A stretch of DNA of 64,000 nt, from contig NZ_CP033334.1 of NCBI RefSeq assembly GCF_013170705.1, positions 4,193,501 through 4,257,500 of the forward strand. Reading direction: 5' to 3'. The DNA is from Mesorhizobium loti. Lineage in GTDB: Bacteria; Pseudomonadota; Alphaproteobacteria; Rhizobiales; Rhizobiaceae. Position numbers and translations under genes: made by a program. The notes beneath the pieces were generated by a model. The model did not search any database, was not told the origin of the DNA, and saw only the letters and a program-made list of their open reading frames with translations. This document shows positions 52,531 to 60,058 of the stretch, one piece after another (position 1 is the stretch's first letter; the number at the start of each line of letters is the position of its first letter).

Positions 52531-53165
52531 GGCGTGATCCTCCCGATCTCGGTGACCAATGCAGCGATCTCGCGGGCGGCGGCGCTGTTGCTATCGAGTT
52601 CGCCGACAAGCCGGCCAGTCTGCGCGGTATCGGCAAAAGCGACGCGCTGGCCGATCCTCGCAGTGAGCAGCGGCGGGTCATGGTCGGCGAGTGTCTCGGC
52701 GGTCTCACGGGCGATGACGGTGCGCGCGGCGCAGCGATTGAGCACGAAGCGCGCCACGAGCTGCGGCCGGTAGATGCGCGCTTCGCCGAGCAGCGACAGC
52801 ATCTCGGCCGAGGCCCAACCATCGAAGGGCGACGGCTGCACAGGGATCAGCACCATGTCGGCGGCGAGCAGCGCCGAGCGCATCAGCCCGGCGACGCGTG
52901 GCGGCCCGTCGATGATGACGTGGTCGACGTCGCGGGCGATCTCCGGAGCTTCACGATGCAGCGTGTCGCGTGCCAGGCCGACGACACCGAAAAGCCGAGG
53001 CAGGCTTTCGCGCGCCCGCTGCTGCGACCAGTCGAGCGCCGAGCCCTGCGGGTCGGCATCGATGACGGTGACGCGCTGACCTCGCTTCGCCCATTCGCCG
53101 GCGAGATGGAGGGCGATCGTCGTCTTGCCGACGCCGCCCTTCTGGTTGAGCAGCGCGACGATCAT
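52527..53165 (-). CDS. parA: ParA-type partition ATPase
   Basis: A 212-residue small ParA/MipZ-like ATPase. Deviant Walker A VALLNQKGGVGKTTIALHLA at residues 3-22; DPQGSALDWSQQRA; Walker B HVIIDGPPRVAGLMRSALLA; and VLIPVQPSPFDGWASAEMLS. No N-terminal HTH, so it needs the RHH partner encoded next. It follows the iteron stretch. In ICEMlSym a parA lies in the rdfS operon. Confidence 0.94.
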   Translation of the reverse strand: MIVALLNQKGGVGKTTIALHLAGEWAKRGQRVTVIDADPQGSALDWSQQRARESLPRLFGVVGLARDTLHREAPEIARDVDHVIIDGPPRVAGLMRSALLAADMVLIPVQPSPFDGWASAEMLSLLGEARIYRPQLVARFVLNRCAARTVIARETAETLADHDPPLLTARIGQRVAFADTAQTGRLVGELDSNSAAAREIAALVTEIGRITP

Positions 53166-53373
53166 GACGGTCTCCCGGCGATCGGGGACTCGTCCACACG
53201 CCGCGAAAATGCGGTCTGCGTTAGAAAGATTCCGAAGGAATCTAGGTTAGAGAAGTTACGGGGCTCGTAAGTTGCTGATTCAGAGAGCGGATTCGACGAT
53301 TCCGGTCCCCGATAGCACGAGGATCCGGTCCTCGATGGCACGATAGGTCCGGTCCCTGATAGCACGAGACGAT
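53166..53373. other. Putative replication origin (oriV) region
   Basis: A 208-bp gap between repA and parA. It contains three direct repeats at 53301-53367 and, toward parA, an AT-rich part (AATCTAGGTTAGAGAAGTTA near 53240). A compact cluster of iterons plus an AT-rich segment next to an initiator gene is the usual layout of an iteron origin. Confidence 0.5.
53301..53367 (+). repeat. Three iterons
   Basis: The 20-bp unit TCCGGTCC-N2-GAT(A/G)GCACGA occurs at 53301, 53324 and 53348, spaced 23 and 24 bp. Differences are confined to two or three positions. This is typical of initiator-binding iterons. Confidence 0.8.
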
Positions 53374-54258
53374 TCACAGCTTATCCCCAGCGCGTTTGAT
53401 CGAGCGGCGGCGCTGGCGGGGGATGCCAAGCGCGTTGGGATCGATGGGTTTGAAGGAGAGGATTTCGGGACCGCCGAGGCACTGCTCGATGGTCAGGCGG
53501 TAGCCGGGCAGCGGCTGGCGACGGACGATGTCGCGCAAGTCATAAGCGAAATGCTTGAGTGGCGAGAGGCTGCCCGACTTAGCGTGAAGGTGCGGAAAAT
53601 CGAAGCTCCAGCCGAACTCTTGGCGGCCGCCGTGCTTGCGCACCAGGCGATAGAGCCACCGCTCAAGTCCGCCCGTAAGGCCGAAATAGTCGCGGTCGAT
53701 GGTCAGCACGAGCGCATCGTCGAGAACGGCGGCGTAGAACCAGTCCGGCACGATCAACTCTAGGCCGAGCGGCCGGCCTCTCGCGTCGGCGCTTTCCTTC
53801 CATTCGTTGATCCAGGAGAAGCGGTGCATCCGCCGCTCGGTCGGCTGGCGGATCGACGTCGCGACCGTCGTCGACTGGAGACGGTCGAGCGCGGCCTTCA
53901 ATCGCTCGTAGTCGCGCAATGAGACGCCGCGGCCGATGAACTGCAGAATCTCGTAGGGCGTGGTGGCCATCAGGCGCGACGGGCGCAGACCATGATCGCG
54001 CGCCTCGACGATCTGGGAGGCGGCCCAGATCAGCACGTCGGCGTCCCATATAGTGGCCATGCCGTGCTCGGGAACGGCTTCTACGCGGATGACGATCGAG
54101 CCGGCCTTGAAGTCGATTGGCGCCAGCCGTTTCGACTTTCCGAGCGCGAAGAACGGGTACGCCATCAGGTCTTGTGCGTCGCGCGGCGCGAGATCGCCGG
54201 GGAGAGCTCGAAATAGGTCGAGCTGGTCGCGTTCACTTCGGTGATGGCCCGTAGACAT
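53374..54258 (-). CDS. repA: Replication initiator protein A (RPA family)
   Basis: A 294-residue protein of the PF10134 (RPA) family of plasmid initiators. HTH-like region ILQFIGRGVSLRDYERLKAA then LDRLQSTTVATSIRQPTERR; core WINEWKESADARGRPLGLEL and YFGLTGGLERWLYRLVRKHG. The iterons lie just downstream, between repA and parA. In conjugative elements such a gene implies that the excised circle may replicate. ATG 54258 is 11 nt after the rdfS-like gene. Confidence 0.9.
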   Translation of the reverse strand: MSTGHHRSERDQLDLFRALPGDLAPRDAQDLMAYPFFALGKSKRLAPIDFKAGSIVIRVEAVPEHGMATIWDADVLIWAASQIVEARDHGLRPSRLMATTPYEILQFIGRGVSLRDYERLKAALDRLQSTTVATSIRQPTERRMHRFSWINEWKESADARGRPLGLELIVPDWFYAAVLDDALVLTIDRDYFGLTGGLERWLYRLVRKHGGRQEFGWSFDFPHLHAKSGSLSPLKHFAYDLRDIVRRQPLPGYRLTIEQCLGGPEILSFKPIDPNALGIPRQRRRSIKRAGDKL

Positions 54259-54269
54259 CCGCTGACCGC

Positions 54270-54551
54270 TCAGCGCTGCGGCGTGTGGTGGCGTGCCACA
54301 CCGGTCGTCTCGTGACGCTTCGCGGGCAGAATGGTGTTGCTATCGGCGGTTGAGTTCTTGGTGCCGCGATTGGCCCAGGACTGCAGGTCCGCGATCGCGT
54401 ACACGACCCGGCCGCCGAGTTTTTTAAATGCTGGCCCCGTGCCGTAGGTGCGATGCTTTTCCAACGTACGGCCCGAGAGACCAAGAAAGCGCGCCGCCTC
54501 TGGCGTGCGCAAGAAGCGAGGAGGGACTGGAACGGTCGCACTTTCGGCCAT
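54270..54551 (-). CDS. rdfS: RdfS-like excisionase (HTH_17)
   Basis: A 93-residue winged-helix protein: PRFLRTPEAARFLGLSGRTL, EKHRTYGTGPAFKKLGGRVV and YAIADLQSWANRGTKNSTAD. RdfS of ICEMlSym is the recombination directionality factor that drives excision and heads the operon of traF-parA genes, as this gene does. It is the expected target of the FseA-like activator encoded 138 bp upstream. The integrase is not in the window. Confidence 0.8.
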   Translation of the reverse strand: MAESATVPVPPRFLRTPEAARFLGLSGRTLEKHRTYGTGPAFKKLGGRVVYAIADLQSWANRGTKNSTADSNTILPAKRHETTGVARHHTPQR

Positions 54552-54688
54552 GATCTAAGCTCCGCGTGGTGCTGGGGGAGCCGCCGGATGCAGGCGGCGG
54601 GTCCAGCGCACGTTGGGTCGCCCGGGCACGATCTGCGATGTCGAAGATTTGCGGTGATAATCGACACCCGTGATGGGCGCCGCTGCGG

Positions 54689-55433
54689 CTAGGCTTTGCG
54701 TGGCCGCTTGAGGAGATCGCGATAGCCGCCCTGTACGAGTTTCATGCCGTCGCGGGCGAGACGGATGGTCGTTTCGCGGAGTGCGTCGCCGGCCCAGGAC
54801 GACGCCTCAATGCGGTGTTTTGGATAAAGCGCGGTCGCGATGGCGCGATAGCTCTCCCCTTCGAGCCGGGCATCAACGGCGCGCAGCATCTGGCGCAGGC
54901 GTTGCCGCCGCTGCGGCGTCACGCGCGGATCTGGCGGTGCCGGCGGCGCGTGCAAGCCGCGCCAGAAGCGCGCAAGCGCCTCCAGGCGGTCCGGCGTTGC
55001 GTCGTCCAACAGGATCGTAGCGGCGATCGGCGCTTCGGCGCCATTCAGACCAATACGCCGTGCGCGCACCAAGTCGCCGCCGACACGAAGGCGCGCGTCG
55101 GCGACATCGTGAGAAGTTGGGCCGAGGCCTCCCTCAGAGGCGGATGCGATCCATGTCGGGCTGGACTGCAGGATCAGCATCCAGGGGTCGGCTTTGGGCG
55201 TCCACGTGGCGTTCGCGTCGGGGGCGGGGACCTCGGGATCGGCAGCGAAAGGACAACCCCCATTTAGCCGAGAAAAGCGAAGCCGACCGAGCTTCTCCCC
55301 TACGCTCCAGATTCACGTAGTCTTGCTTGTACTCGGCGTTGCGCCTCAAGAATTCCCAAGCCAAATCCTCAGGATCAAGTTCATTCACATAGTCATAGGC
55401 GGTTGAGTTCCGCCATGTGCCTTGCTCCGGCAT
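54689..55433 (-). CDS. fseA: FseA-like excision activator, DUF6499-DUF2285 fusion made by +1 frameshift
   Basis: Two overlapping frames make one 247-residue protein. Frame 0 from ATG 55433 gives the DUF6499 part (WRNSTAYDYVNELDPEDLAW, then FLRRNAEYKQDYV, SAKWGLSF). At TCC-TTT-CGC (55253-55245) a +1 shift continues into FAADPEVPAPDANATWTPKA and the DUF2285 part (LRVGGDLVRARRIGLNGAEA, and SYRAIATALYPKHRIEASSW) to the stop at 54689. Without the shift frame 0 reads on to 55134 with no similarity. ICEMlSymR7A makes FseA the same way from msi172 and msi171, activating rdfS. ATG 55433 follows GGGAGGCC. Confidence 0.82.
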
Positions 55434-55526
55434 CGTACGGCCTCCCGTGCCCCGCGGAACGCGAGAACTGAAAGCCGAAACGATTCCCGGTTGAGCGGTG
55501 CGCTGGGAAGCGCGAAGGCACAGGTA

Positions 55527-55549
55527 GGTGATGCAGGTTGCGCATCACC
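55527..55549. promoter_or_regulatory. Palindrome upstream of the fseA-like gene
   Basis: GGTGATGC and GCATCACC form perfect 8-bp arms around seven bases, in the 129-bp gap between the QseM-like and fseA-like genes. There is no T run, so it looks like an operator rather than a terminator. Confidence 0.4.
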
Positions 55550-55562
55550 GCTTCCTCATAAA

Positions 55563-55829
55563 TCAATGAAAACTGGACCGGATGAGGTCGCGGAAACCGT
55601 TGTTGGTCATCCAGTGCGCTCTTGCCAAATGATTCAGATAGACGGCTTCTGCGCGCGCCGGATCGGTCGTCGGGTCGATACCAAAAAGGATCTTCGTGAC
55701 TTCCTCCCAAGGCGCACCCTCGCTTTCCGCGTCGAGCAGACGCAGATAGATCGTGAGGTGAGCGCGATCGTAATCGGTCAAGCGCGCGCCGGCTGGCGGA
55801 GCATCCAGAAAGTCGGATTGCGCGCTCAT
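55563..55829 (-). CDS. Short DUF2285 protein, QseM-like anti-activator
   Basis: An 88-residue protein with DYDRAHLTIYLRLLDAESEG, then WEEVTKILFGIDPTTDPARA and HLARAHWMTNNGFRDLI. This matches the DUF2285 half of the FseA-like protein, but alone. In ICEMlSymR7A the stand-alone DUF2285 protein QseM binds FseA and TraR and blocks transfer. ATG 55829 was chosen because the DUF2285 pattern begins right after it. It lies on the same strand as fseA, unlike in R7A where qseM is divergent from qseC. Confidence 0.75.
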   Translation of the reverse strand: MSAQSDFLDAPPAGARLTDYDRAHLTIYLRLLDAESEGAPWEEVTKILFGIDPTTDPARAEAVYLNHLARAHWMTNNGFRDLIRSSFH

Positions 55830-55846
55830 GGTTAAGAGTCTCCACA

Positions 55847-55867
55847 CCAATTCTTATCCAAATTGGA
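55847..55867. promoter_or_regulatory. Palindromic operator before the QseM-like gene
   Basis: TCCAAATTGGA (55857-55867) is a perfect palindrome with 5-bp arms; an outer CCAATT (55847-55852) pairs with AATTGG too. It lies about 28 nt before the QseM-like start and is a good candidate for binding by the XRE regulator next door. Confidence 0.4.
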
Positions 55868-55916
55868 TCGAATTTGCACGATGGTGGAGCCTGCACCGTA
55901 CTTTGCCGCAGCGCGC

Positions 55917-56174
55917 TTAGCGGCGGTGGCTAACGCGTTGGCGGTCCTGCCGGACAATCATCACTCCTTCGCCCTGATCGGAGCTGAGGAAGACGATGCC
56001 GTTCTCCTCAAGGGCTCGGCGGACCTGATCACGCGTCGACTCGTGCACGGGGAGCCGGTTCTCGGACTCCACGCGCTTTAGAGCGGTCAGCGATACAAGG
56101 GCCTTGTCAGCGAGCGTCTCCTGATTCCAACCAAGCAACGCGCGGGCGGCCCGTGACTGTCGGGCGGTGATCAT
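55917..56174 (-). CDS. XRE/Cro family regulator, QseC-like position
   Basis: An 85-residue helix-turn-helix protein: TARQSRAARALLGWNQETLA then DKALVSLTALKRVESENRLP, followed by a short C-terminal strand ENGIVFLSSDQGEGVMIVRQ. Such minimal XRE proteins are common next to DUF2285 genes in this element family, and R7A QseC has the same kind of size and place. ATG 56174 follows GGAGGTGGTC. Confidence 0.85.
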   Translation of the reverse strand: MITARQSRAARALLGWNQETLADKALVSLTALKRVESENRLPVHESTRDQVRRALEENGIVFLSSDQGEGVMIVRQDRQRVSHRR

Positions 56175-56321
56175 GCATGACCACCTCCTACAGCTCTGAC
56201 TCCGCACGCCACGAAAACGACTATAATAGTCGCCCTCGTGCTGGTTGGCGAGCCAAAAGCGCGTCTTTCGGTCGAACCGAGCGTGGAGGGGAGGGTAGCT
56301 GATTCGGTCGCCCTGGGCGCC

Positions 56322-56348
56322 GAAAGCCCCGGCCGTTCGGCCGGGGCC
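56322..56348 (-). terminator. Intrinsic terminator after the second DUF736 gene
   Basis: GCCCCGGCC and GGCCGGGGC form a perfect 9-bp stem with loop GAAC on the minus strand, followed by TTTC. It lies 12 nt after the DUF736 stop at 56360. The T run is short. Confidence 0.6.
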
Positions 56349-56359
56349 TCGCGTGCGCT

Positions 56360-56686
56360 TCAGTCGCCGCGCCGCCCGTTCGGGCGGGACCAGATCAGCG
56401 AGAAGGTGTCTTCACCCTCGTCGTCGAAAAGGTTGGCGTAGATCGGGGCGTTGAAGCTCGGATCGTCGAGCTTGAGGCCGAGATAGTCGCGGCCCTCGTT
56501 GGAGCGTTTCGTCCAGGCAGCACCGATCTCGGCGCGGCCAACGAGGATCCGATGGCTGGGGGCGTTATCGCCGGTGGCGCGCTGGTCGGGGACGATGCGC
56601 ACATTCTTGGCCTGGACACTGAGGGTGACGATCTCGCCGGTGAACTCGTTCGAGCCGGTTTTCTTGAAAGTGCCGATGGTCGCCAT
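56360..56686 (-). CDS. DUF736 protein, second copy
   Basis: A 108-residue paralogue of the protein at 50846: MATIGTFKKTGSNEFTGEIV, APSHRILVGRAEIGAAWTKR and IYANLFDDEGEDTFSLIWSR. Similar length and the same motif order, though the two diverge clearly. Elements of this type often carry two. Its role is unknown. ATG 56686 follows CGGAGATTTACA. Confidence 0.9.
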   Translation of the reverse strand: MATIGTFKKTGSNEFTGEIVTLSVQAKNVRIVPDQRATGDNAPSHRILVGRAEIGAAWTKRSNEGRDYLGLKLDDPSFNAPIYANLFDDEGEDTFSLIWSRPNGRRGD

Positions 56687-57240
56687 TGTAAATCTCCGTT
56701 TTCCGTTCCCGAGCCCGCACCATTGCGGCCTCGATGGCGATCGGCAGGCCGGAGGCGATCGACGGCGCACCCCGAAGGGGCCTGACAGCTAAGGAGGACT
56801 TTCTTGTTGCGCGAGGAATGGCGGCGCAGCCGGCAGGGGAAGAAAGTGTGACGCGGCTGTTGCGTCATAGGCGATCGAGGCGCAGCAGGCGTTCGGCCAG
56901 ATCAGGCCATTGAAGAGGCCGTTTGGAGCGGTCGAGGTACGGTCAGATAACGGAGCAGACGGCGGCGGCCTGCATCGGCAACGCGGCGTCACCGCACGCC
57001 ACCGGCTTCGTCTCTCCCGACAGGCCGAGCTGCTGCATCCTGGCTCCCACGGCCACCACGGAAACCGCTGCGCCCGATGCCCGGTGCCCGCCAAGACACG
57101 GCTCAGCGCCCGCACCGCTCCAGCGAGGACCGCCTTTCGGGGCCAGCTCGATCCGCGTCGCACACGCCGATCGCTCCGACACGAGACGGCGAAAGCGACG
57201 ACGGTCGCCGCTCCTTATCCTCCCAATCGCAATGTAACGG
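56687..57240. other. Stretch of 554 bases without a supported gene
   Basis: It holds the promoter region for the second DUF736 gene and several overlapping open frames on both strands, the best being 56943-57182 on the minus strand (79 residues, SACATRIELAPKGGP at the start). None has a clear ribosome site plus a family motif. A small protein here is possible but unproven. Confidence 0.35.
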
Positions 57241-57684
57241 TCAAGCTCGCGTAATGTCCCGGTCGAACGGAGACGGAACCGCCTGTATCCAAGCTACCCG
57301 CGCGAAGGCGGTGAGGCTGATAGCGACCGCGCCGATGAGGGAGAACGTGATCTGCCACGCGTCCGACGGCATGAGGTGCTTCACAATGCCATGGGTGGCA
57401 TGGAAACCGGCGATCGCCGCCGGCGCGACGAAGGCGGCGGCCACGATCAGCTTCAGCCACATTGGCCGAACGAAGGCGATGAGCAGATGGCCGGCCGCGA
57501 GCGTGATCGCCGCCGCGACGGCGCCGACCAGAACGGCTCCTGGGATTCCAGCGCCAGTGCCGTGCGCCCAGGCGCCTGCGGCCAAGCCGACGAATGTCGG
57601 CAGCGCGAAGACGGCCAGCGTGAACAGCAGCCAGCAAAGCAGACCTATCGCCGCGAGGGATACAATAATTGCGAGGACGATCAT
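57241..57684 (-). CDS. Hypothetical four-helix membrane protein of conjugative elements
   Basis: A 147-residue membrane protein: IVLAIIVSLAAIGLLCWLLF, FALPTFVGLAAGAWAHGTGA, AVLVGAVAAAITLAAGHLLI and KLIVAAAFVAPAAIAGFHAT, with a polar C terminus SPFDRDITRA. Proteins of this pattern recur on alphaproteobacterial conjugative elements near DUF736 genes. No function is known. ATG 57684 is a good start with the first helix at residue 2. Confidence 0.75.
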   Translation of the reverse strand: MIVLAIIVSLAAIGLLCWLLFTLAVFALPTFVGLAAGAWAHGTGAGIPGAVLVGAVAAAITLAAGHLLIAFVRPMWLKLIVAAAFVAPAAIAGFHATHGIVKHLMPSDAWQITFSLIGAVAISLTAFARVAWIQAVPSPFDRDITRA

Positions 57685-57738
57685 GGCGGTGACCTCAAAT
57701 TCTTTGGCCCAACTGCCGACAAATCAAGAGTGGGCCAT

Positions 57739-58902
57739 TCATTTTGCACGCAGTGGGCGAAAGAACGTGCGAATATCAGCAGCGAGAAGCTCTGGAACCT
57801 CCCAGGCTGCGAAGTGTCCGCCACGGGGAAGTTTCGTCCAATGGACGACGTTGAAGGCGCGCTCTGCCCAGCTGCGCGGTGGCATTGGCAATTCCCGTGG
57901 CAGATTCACTATGCCGCACGGAGGTAGGATCCGTTGGCCAGCGGCGAGATGAAGTGGATGCTCTCGGGACTCGCTGTATAGCCGCATTGCGGAATGCGCT
58001 GTGCCCGTTAGCCAATGGACCATAATATTGGTAATCATCTCGTCCTTAGAAATGATCTCATCTGGTTCGGACTGACAATCACTCCAACTTCGGAATTTCT
58101 CCACATACAAGGAGGCAAGTCCGATGGGAGAGTCGGTAATGCCGTAGGATTGCGTCAACGGCTTGGTGGCCTGTATTGCGATGTATCCGCCCTCAGATTC
58201 TGCCCACCGGGAAACTCGCGTTAGATGGTCCTCTTCTTCCGCAGAGAGAGGGGGATCGTCCGCACTGAGCGCGGGACGGAAGCGCGTCGACACATAGTTA
58301 AGGTGAAGGCCGAGAACTCTATCAGGATGGCGAAGGGCGGTGGCCGCGCTGATCCACGACCCCCAGTCTCCCCCTTGGACGCCAAACCGCTCATATCCGA
58401 GGCGAGTCATCAGCTCCAACCAGATGTCCGCGACTGCGAATACGCTTGTGCCCCGCTCCAGTGGGCGACTTGAAAAACCATATCCGGGGATGGAGGGCGC
58501 TATGATCGTAAAGGCGTCGGCGGCGTCGCCTCCATGCGCGGCTGGATCGGTCAGCATCGGTATGATTTTGACGAGTTCGACAAAACTGCCCGGCCAGCCG
58601 TGAGTGACGACCAGCGGGATCGGGTTCGGTCCTTGGCCGATCTGGTGGACGAAGTGAATCCTATGCTTGCCAATGTCGACTTGGAACTGAGGCAGGTCGT
58701 TCAGTTGGCGTTCCTGCGCCGCCCAATCATACTGGTTTAGCCAATAGTTCGTGAACGACTTCATATAGCTCACCGGCGGCCCGTAACGCCATGGCTCAGC
58801 AGCCACTTCATCTGGCCAAATCGTCTTCTCAAGACGTTGCCTGAGGTCCGCGAGCGCGGCGGGGTTCGCGTTGAACTTGAAGCGTTCGGGCATTCGGCTC
58901 AT
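57739..58902 (-). CDS. Epoxide hydrolase family protein (EHN plus alpha/beta hydrolase)
   Basis: A 387-residue protein. The N-terminal EHN domain (NANPAALADLRQRLEKTIWP, SYMKSFTNYWLNQYDWAAQE) precedes an alpha/beta hydrolase: oxyanion motif THGWPGSFVELVKIIPML, nucleophile Asp in FGVQGGDWGSWISAATALRH, and the late GGHFAAWEVPELLAADIR with the catalytic His. It fits soluble epoxide hydrolases of the microsomal/juvenile-hormone type. Downstream of the GNAT gene with a 4-nt overlap, so the two are co-translated. Confidence 0.92.
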   Translation of the reverse strand: MSRMPERFKFNANPAALADLRQRLEKTIWPDEVAAEPWRYGPPVSYMKSFTNYWLNQYDWAAQERQLNDLPQFQVDIGKHRIHFVHQIGQGPNPIPLVVTHGWPGSFVELVKIIPMLTDPAAHGGDAADAFTIIAPSIPGYGFSSRPLERGTSVFAVADIWLELMTRLGYERFGVQGGDWGSWISAATALRHPDRVLGLHLNYVSTRFRPALSADDPPLSAEEEDHLTRVSRWAESEGGYIAIQATKPLTQSYGITDSPIGLASLYVEKFRSWSDCQSEPDEIISKDEMITNIMVHWLTGTAHSAMRLYSESREHPLHLAAGQRILPPCGIVNLPRELPMPPRSWAERAFNVVHWTKLPRGGHFAAWEVPELLAADIRTFFRPLRAK

Positions 58903-59810
58903 TGATCCATCCCCATCAAATCAGCTTGAGATGCACTCAACATTGAGTGCTCGTCAGAAGCATTGTCTGGGTGGCCGGAACATCTAGTTGCATTTTGTTG
59001 CCGCCGAGGACTTGGCAAGGGCGGAAGATGCGCGTGCAGGCAGGCGCCAATCGTCTCGAAACCGATCGCTTCATACATTCTGGCTTCGTCATCTCCTGCA
59101 GCGGTCAGAAAGAGGAGGCTGACGTCCTGAGCTTGTGACGTGCGCGCGAGGAAGTTCGCTACCTGGCGACCAACACCCCTGCGACGATGTTCTTGTGACA
59201 CACCGAGGCCCGCCAGCTCCGCTACGCCGGCGAAAGGCCTGGTCACTAATCCGGACCCGACGGCCTTGCCACTCTTCGCTCGCGCAAGAGCGACTAGGCC
59301 GCCTTCGTCAACCAAACGTAGGAGGCGATCGACATCCGCCTGGACGATTGCTCCATCGCCAAACGCCGCATGCTGTATTTGTGCCGCTTCGCTCAGAGCA
59401 GAGCGCGAAGTAGCAAAGCAGGTGCTTATTTCGCTCGAAGTGAAATCGAAAGCACCTCCGCGATATGCCATGAGAGGCAGAACTCCCTCCTCGACGAAGC
59501 CGCCCCTTCTCAGAAGGACGCCCAATTGCGGTGCCAGCTCCGGAATAAATTCAAAGCGAGGAGTTCGATCGCGACGTCGGAACTCAGCTATCAATTTTGA
59601 AAGGTCTTCGGCCGTCGCGTCCGTGCCCGCGCTGGGGATCGCGTAGTTTCTAAACCGGCCGGGATCGGCCTCGTCGAAGATTAAGTTGAATGGCGGTAGC
59701 CTGCAGCCGCCCGGGCGAGATGCGACCATCTCTTCGAAGTACTGGGAGATACGGCGAACCTCAGCCTGCGACATGGCGTTCTCTGTGGCAGCGCATTGCG
59801 TGGTTTCCAT
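58899..59810 (-). CDS. GNAT family N-acetyltransferase
   Basis: A 303-residue protein with a GNAT domain in the second half: GLVALARAKSGKAVGSGLVT, then motif A AGLGVSQEHRRRGVGRQVAN (acetyl-CoA pyrophosphate loop RRRGVG), and LFLTAAGDDEARMYEAIGFE. The first half has a second, less obvious GNAT-like fold. A C-terminal tail is polar. ATG 59810 (METTQ) is preferred over the longer frame, because a palindrome at 59826 lies just upstream of it. It shares an operon with the epoxide hydrolase. The substrate is unknown. Confidence 0.8.
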   Translation of the reverse strand: METTQCAATENAMSQAEVRRISQYFEEMVASRPGGCRLPPFNLIFDEADPGRFRNYAIPSAGTDATAEDLSKLIAEFRRRDRTPRFEFIPELAPQLGVLLRRGGFVEEGVLPLMAYRGGAFDFTSSEISTCFATSRSALSEAAQIQHAAFGDGAIVQADVDRLLRLVDEGGLVALARAKSGKAVGSGLVTRPFAGVAELAGLGVSQEHRRRGVGRQVANFLARTSQAQDVSLLFLTAAGDDEARMYEAIGFETIGACLHAHLPPLPSPRRQQNATRCSGHPDNASDEHSMLSASQADLMGMDQ

Positions 59811-59825
59811 CTGCTTGAACATTAG

Positions 59826-59839
59826 ATATAGTTCTATAT
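59826..59839. promoter_or_regulatory. Palindromic operator before the GNAT/epoxide hydrolase operon
   Basis: ATATAGTTCTATAT is an inverted repeat with arms ATATAG/CTATAT, 16 nt before the GNAT start. It has the same arms as the TetR site at 20603, with a shorter spacer. Confidence 0.5.
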
Positions 59840-60058
59840 ATTCAATTTCGGCGGCGATCAATGATGAGGTCCGATCCCTCGCGTGAGAGGGAGCCGTTTG
59901 ATGCTGATCAGCTGATCGGCTTGTTCCGCCGGCTTCGCCGCGCTCGCCGCAATAGCGGCGCTCGATCTTGCCGGGGCCAACCTGCTTCTTTGCGAGGCGG
60001 CTAGAGGTTTGGCGTTCCGATAGCCTTGCGTGTGTCTGCTAGAGACGGAGGAAGATAG

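Noticed and set aside
54552..54688. Small extra gene between the fseA-like and rdfS-like genes
   Set aside because: Short frames cross this stretch, but none has a ribosome site or conserved motif; it is more likely the rdfS promoter region.
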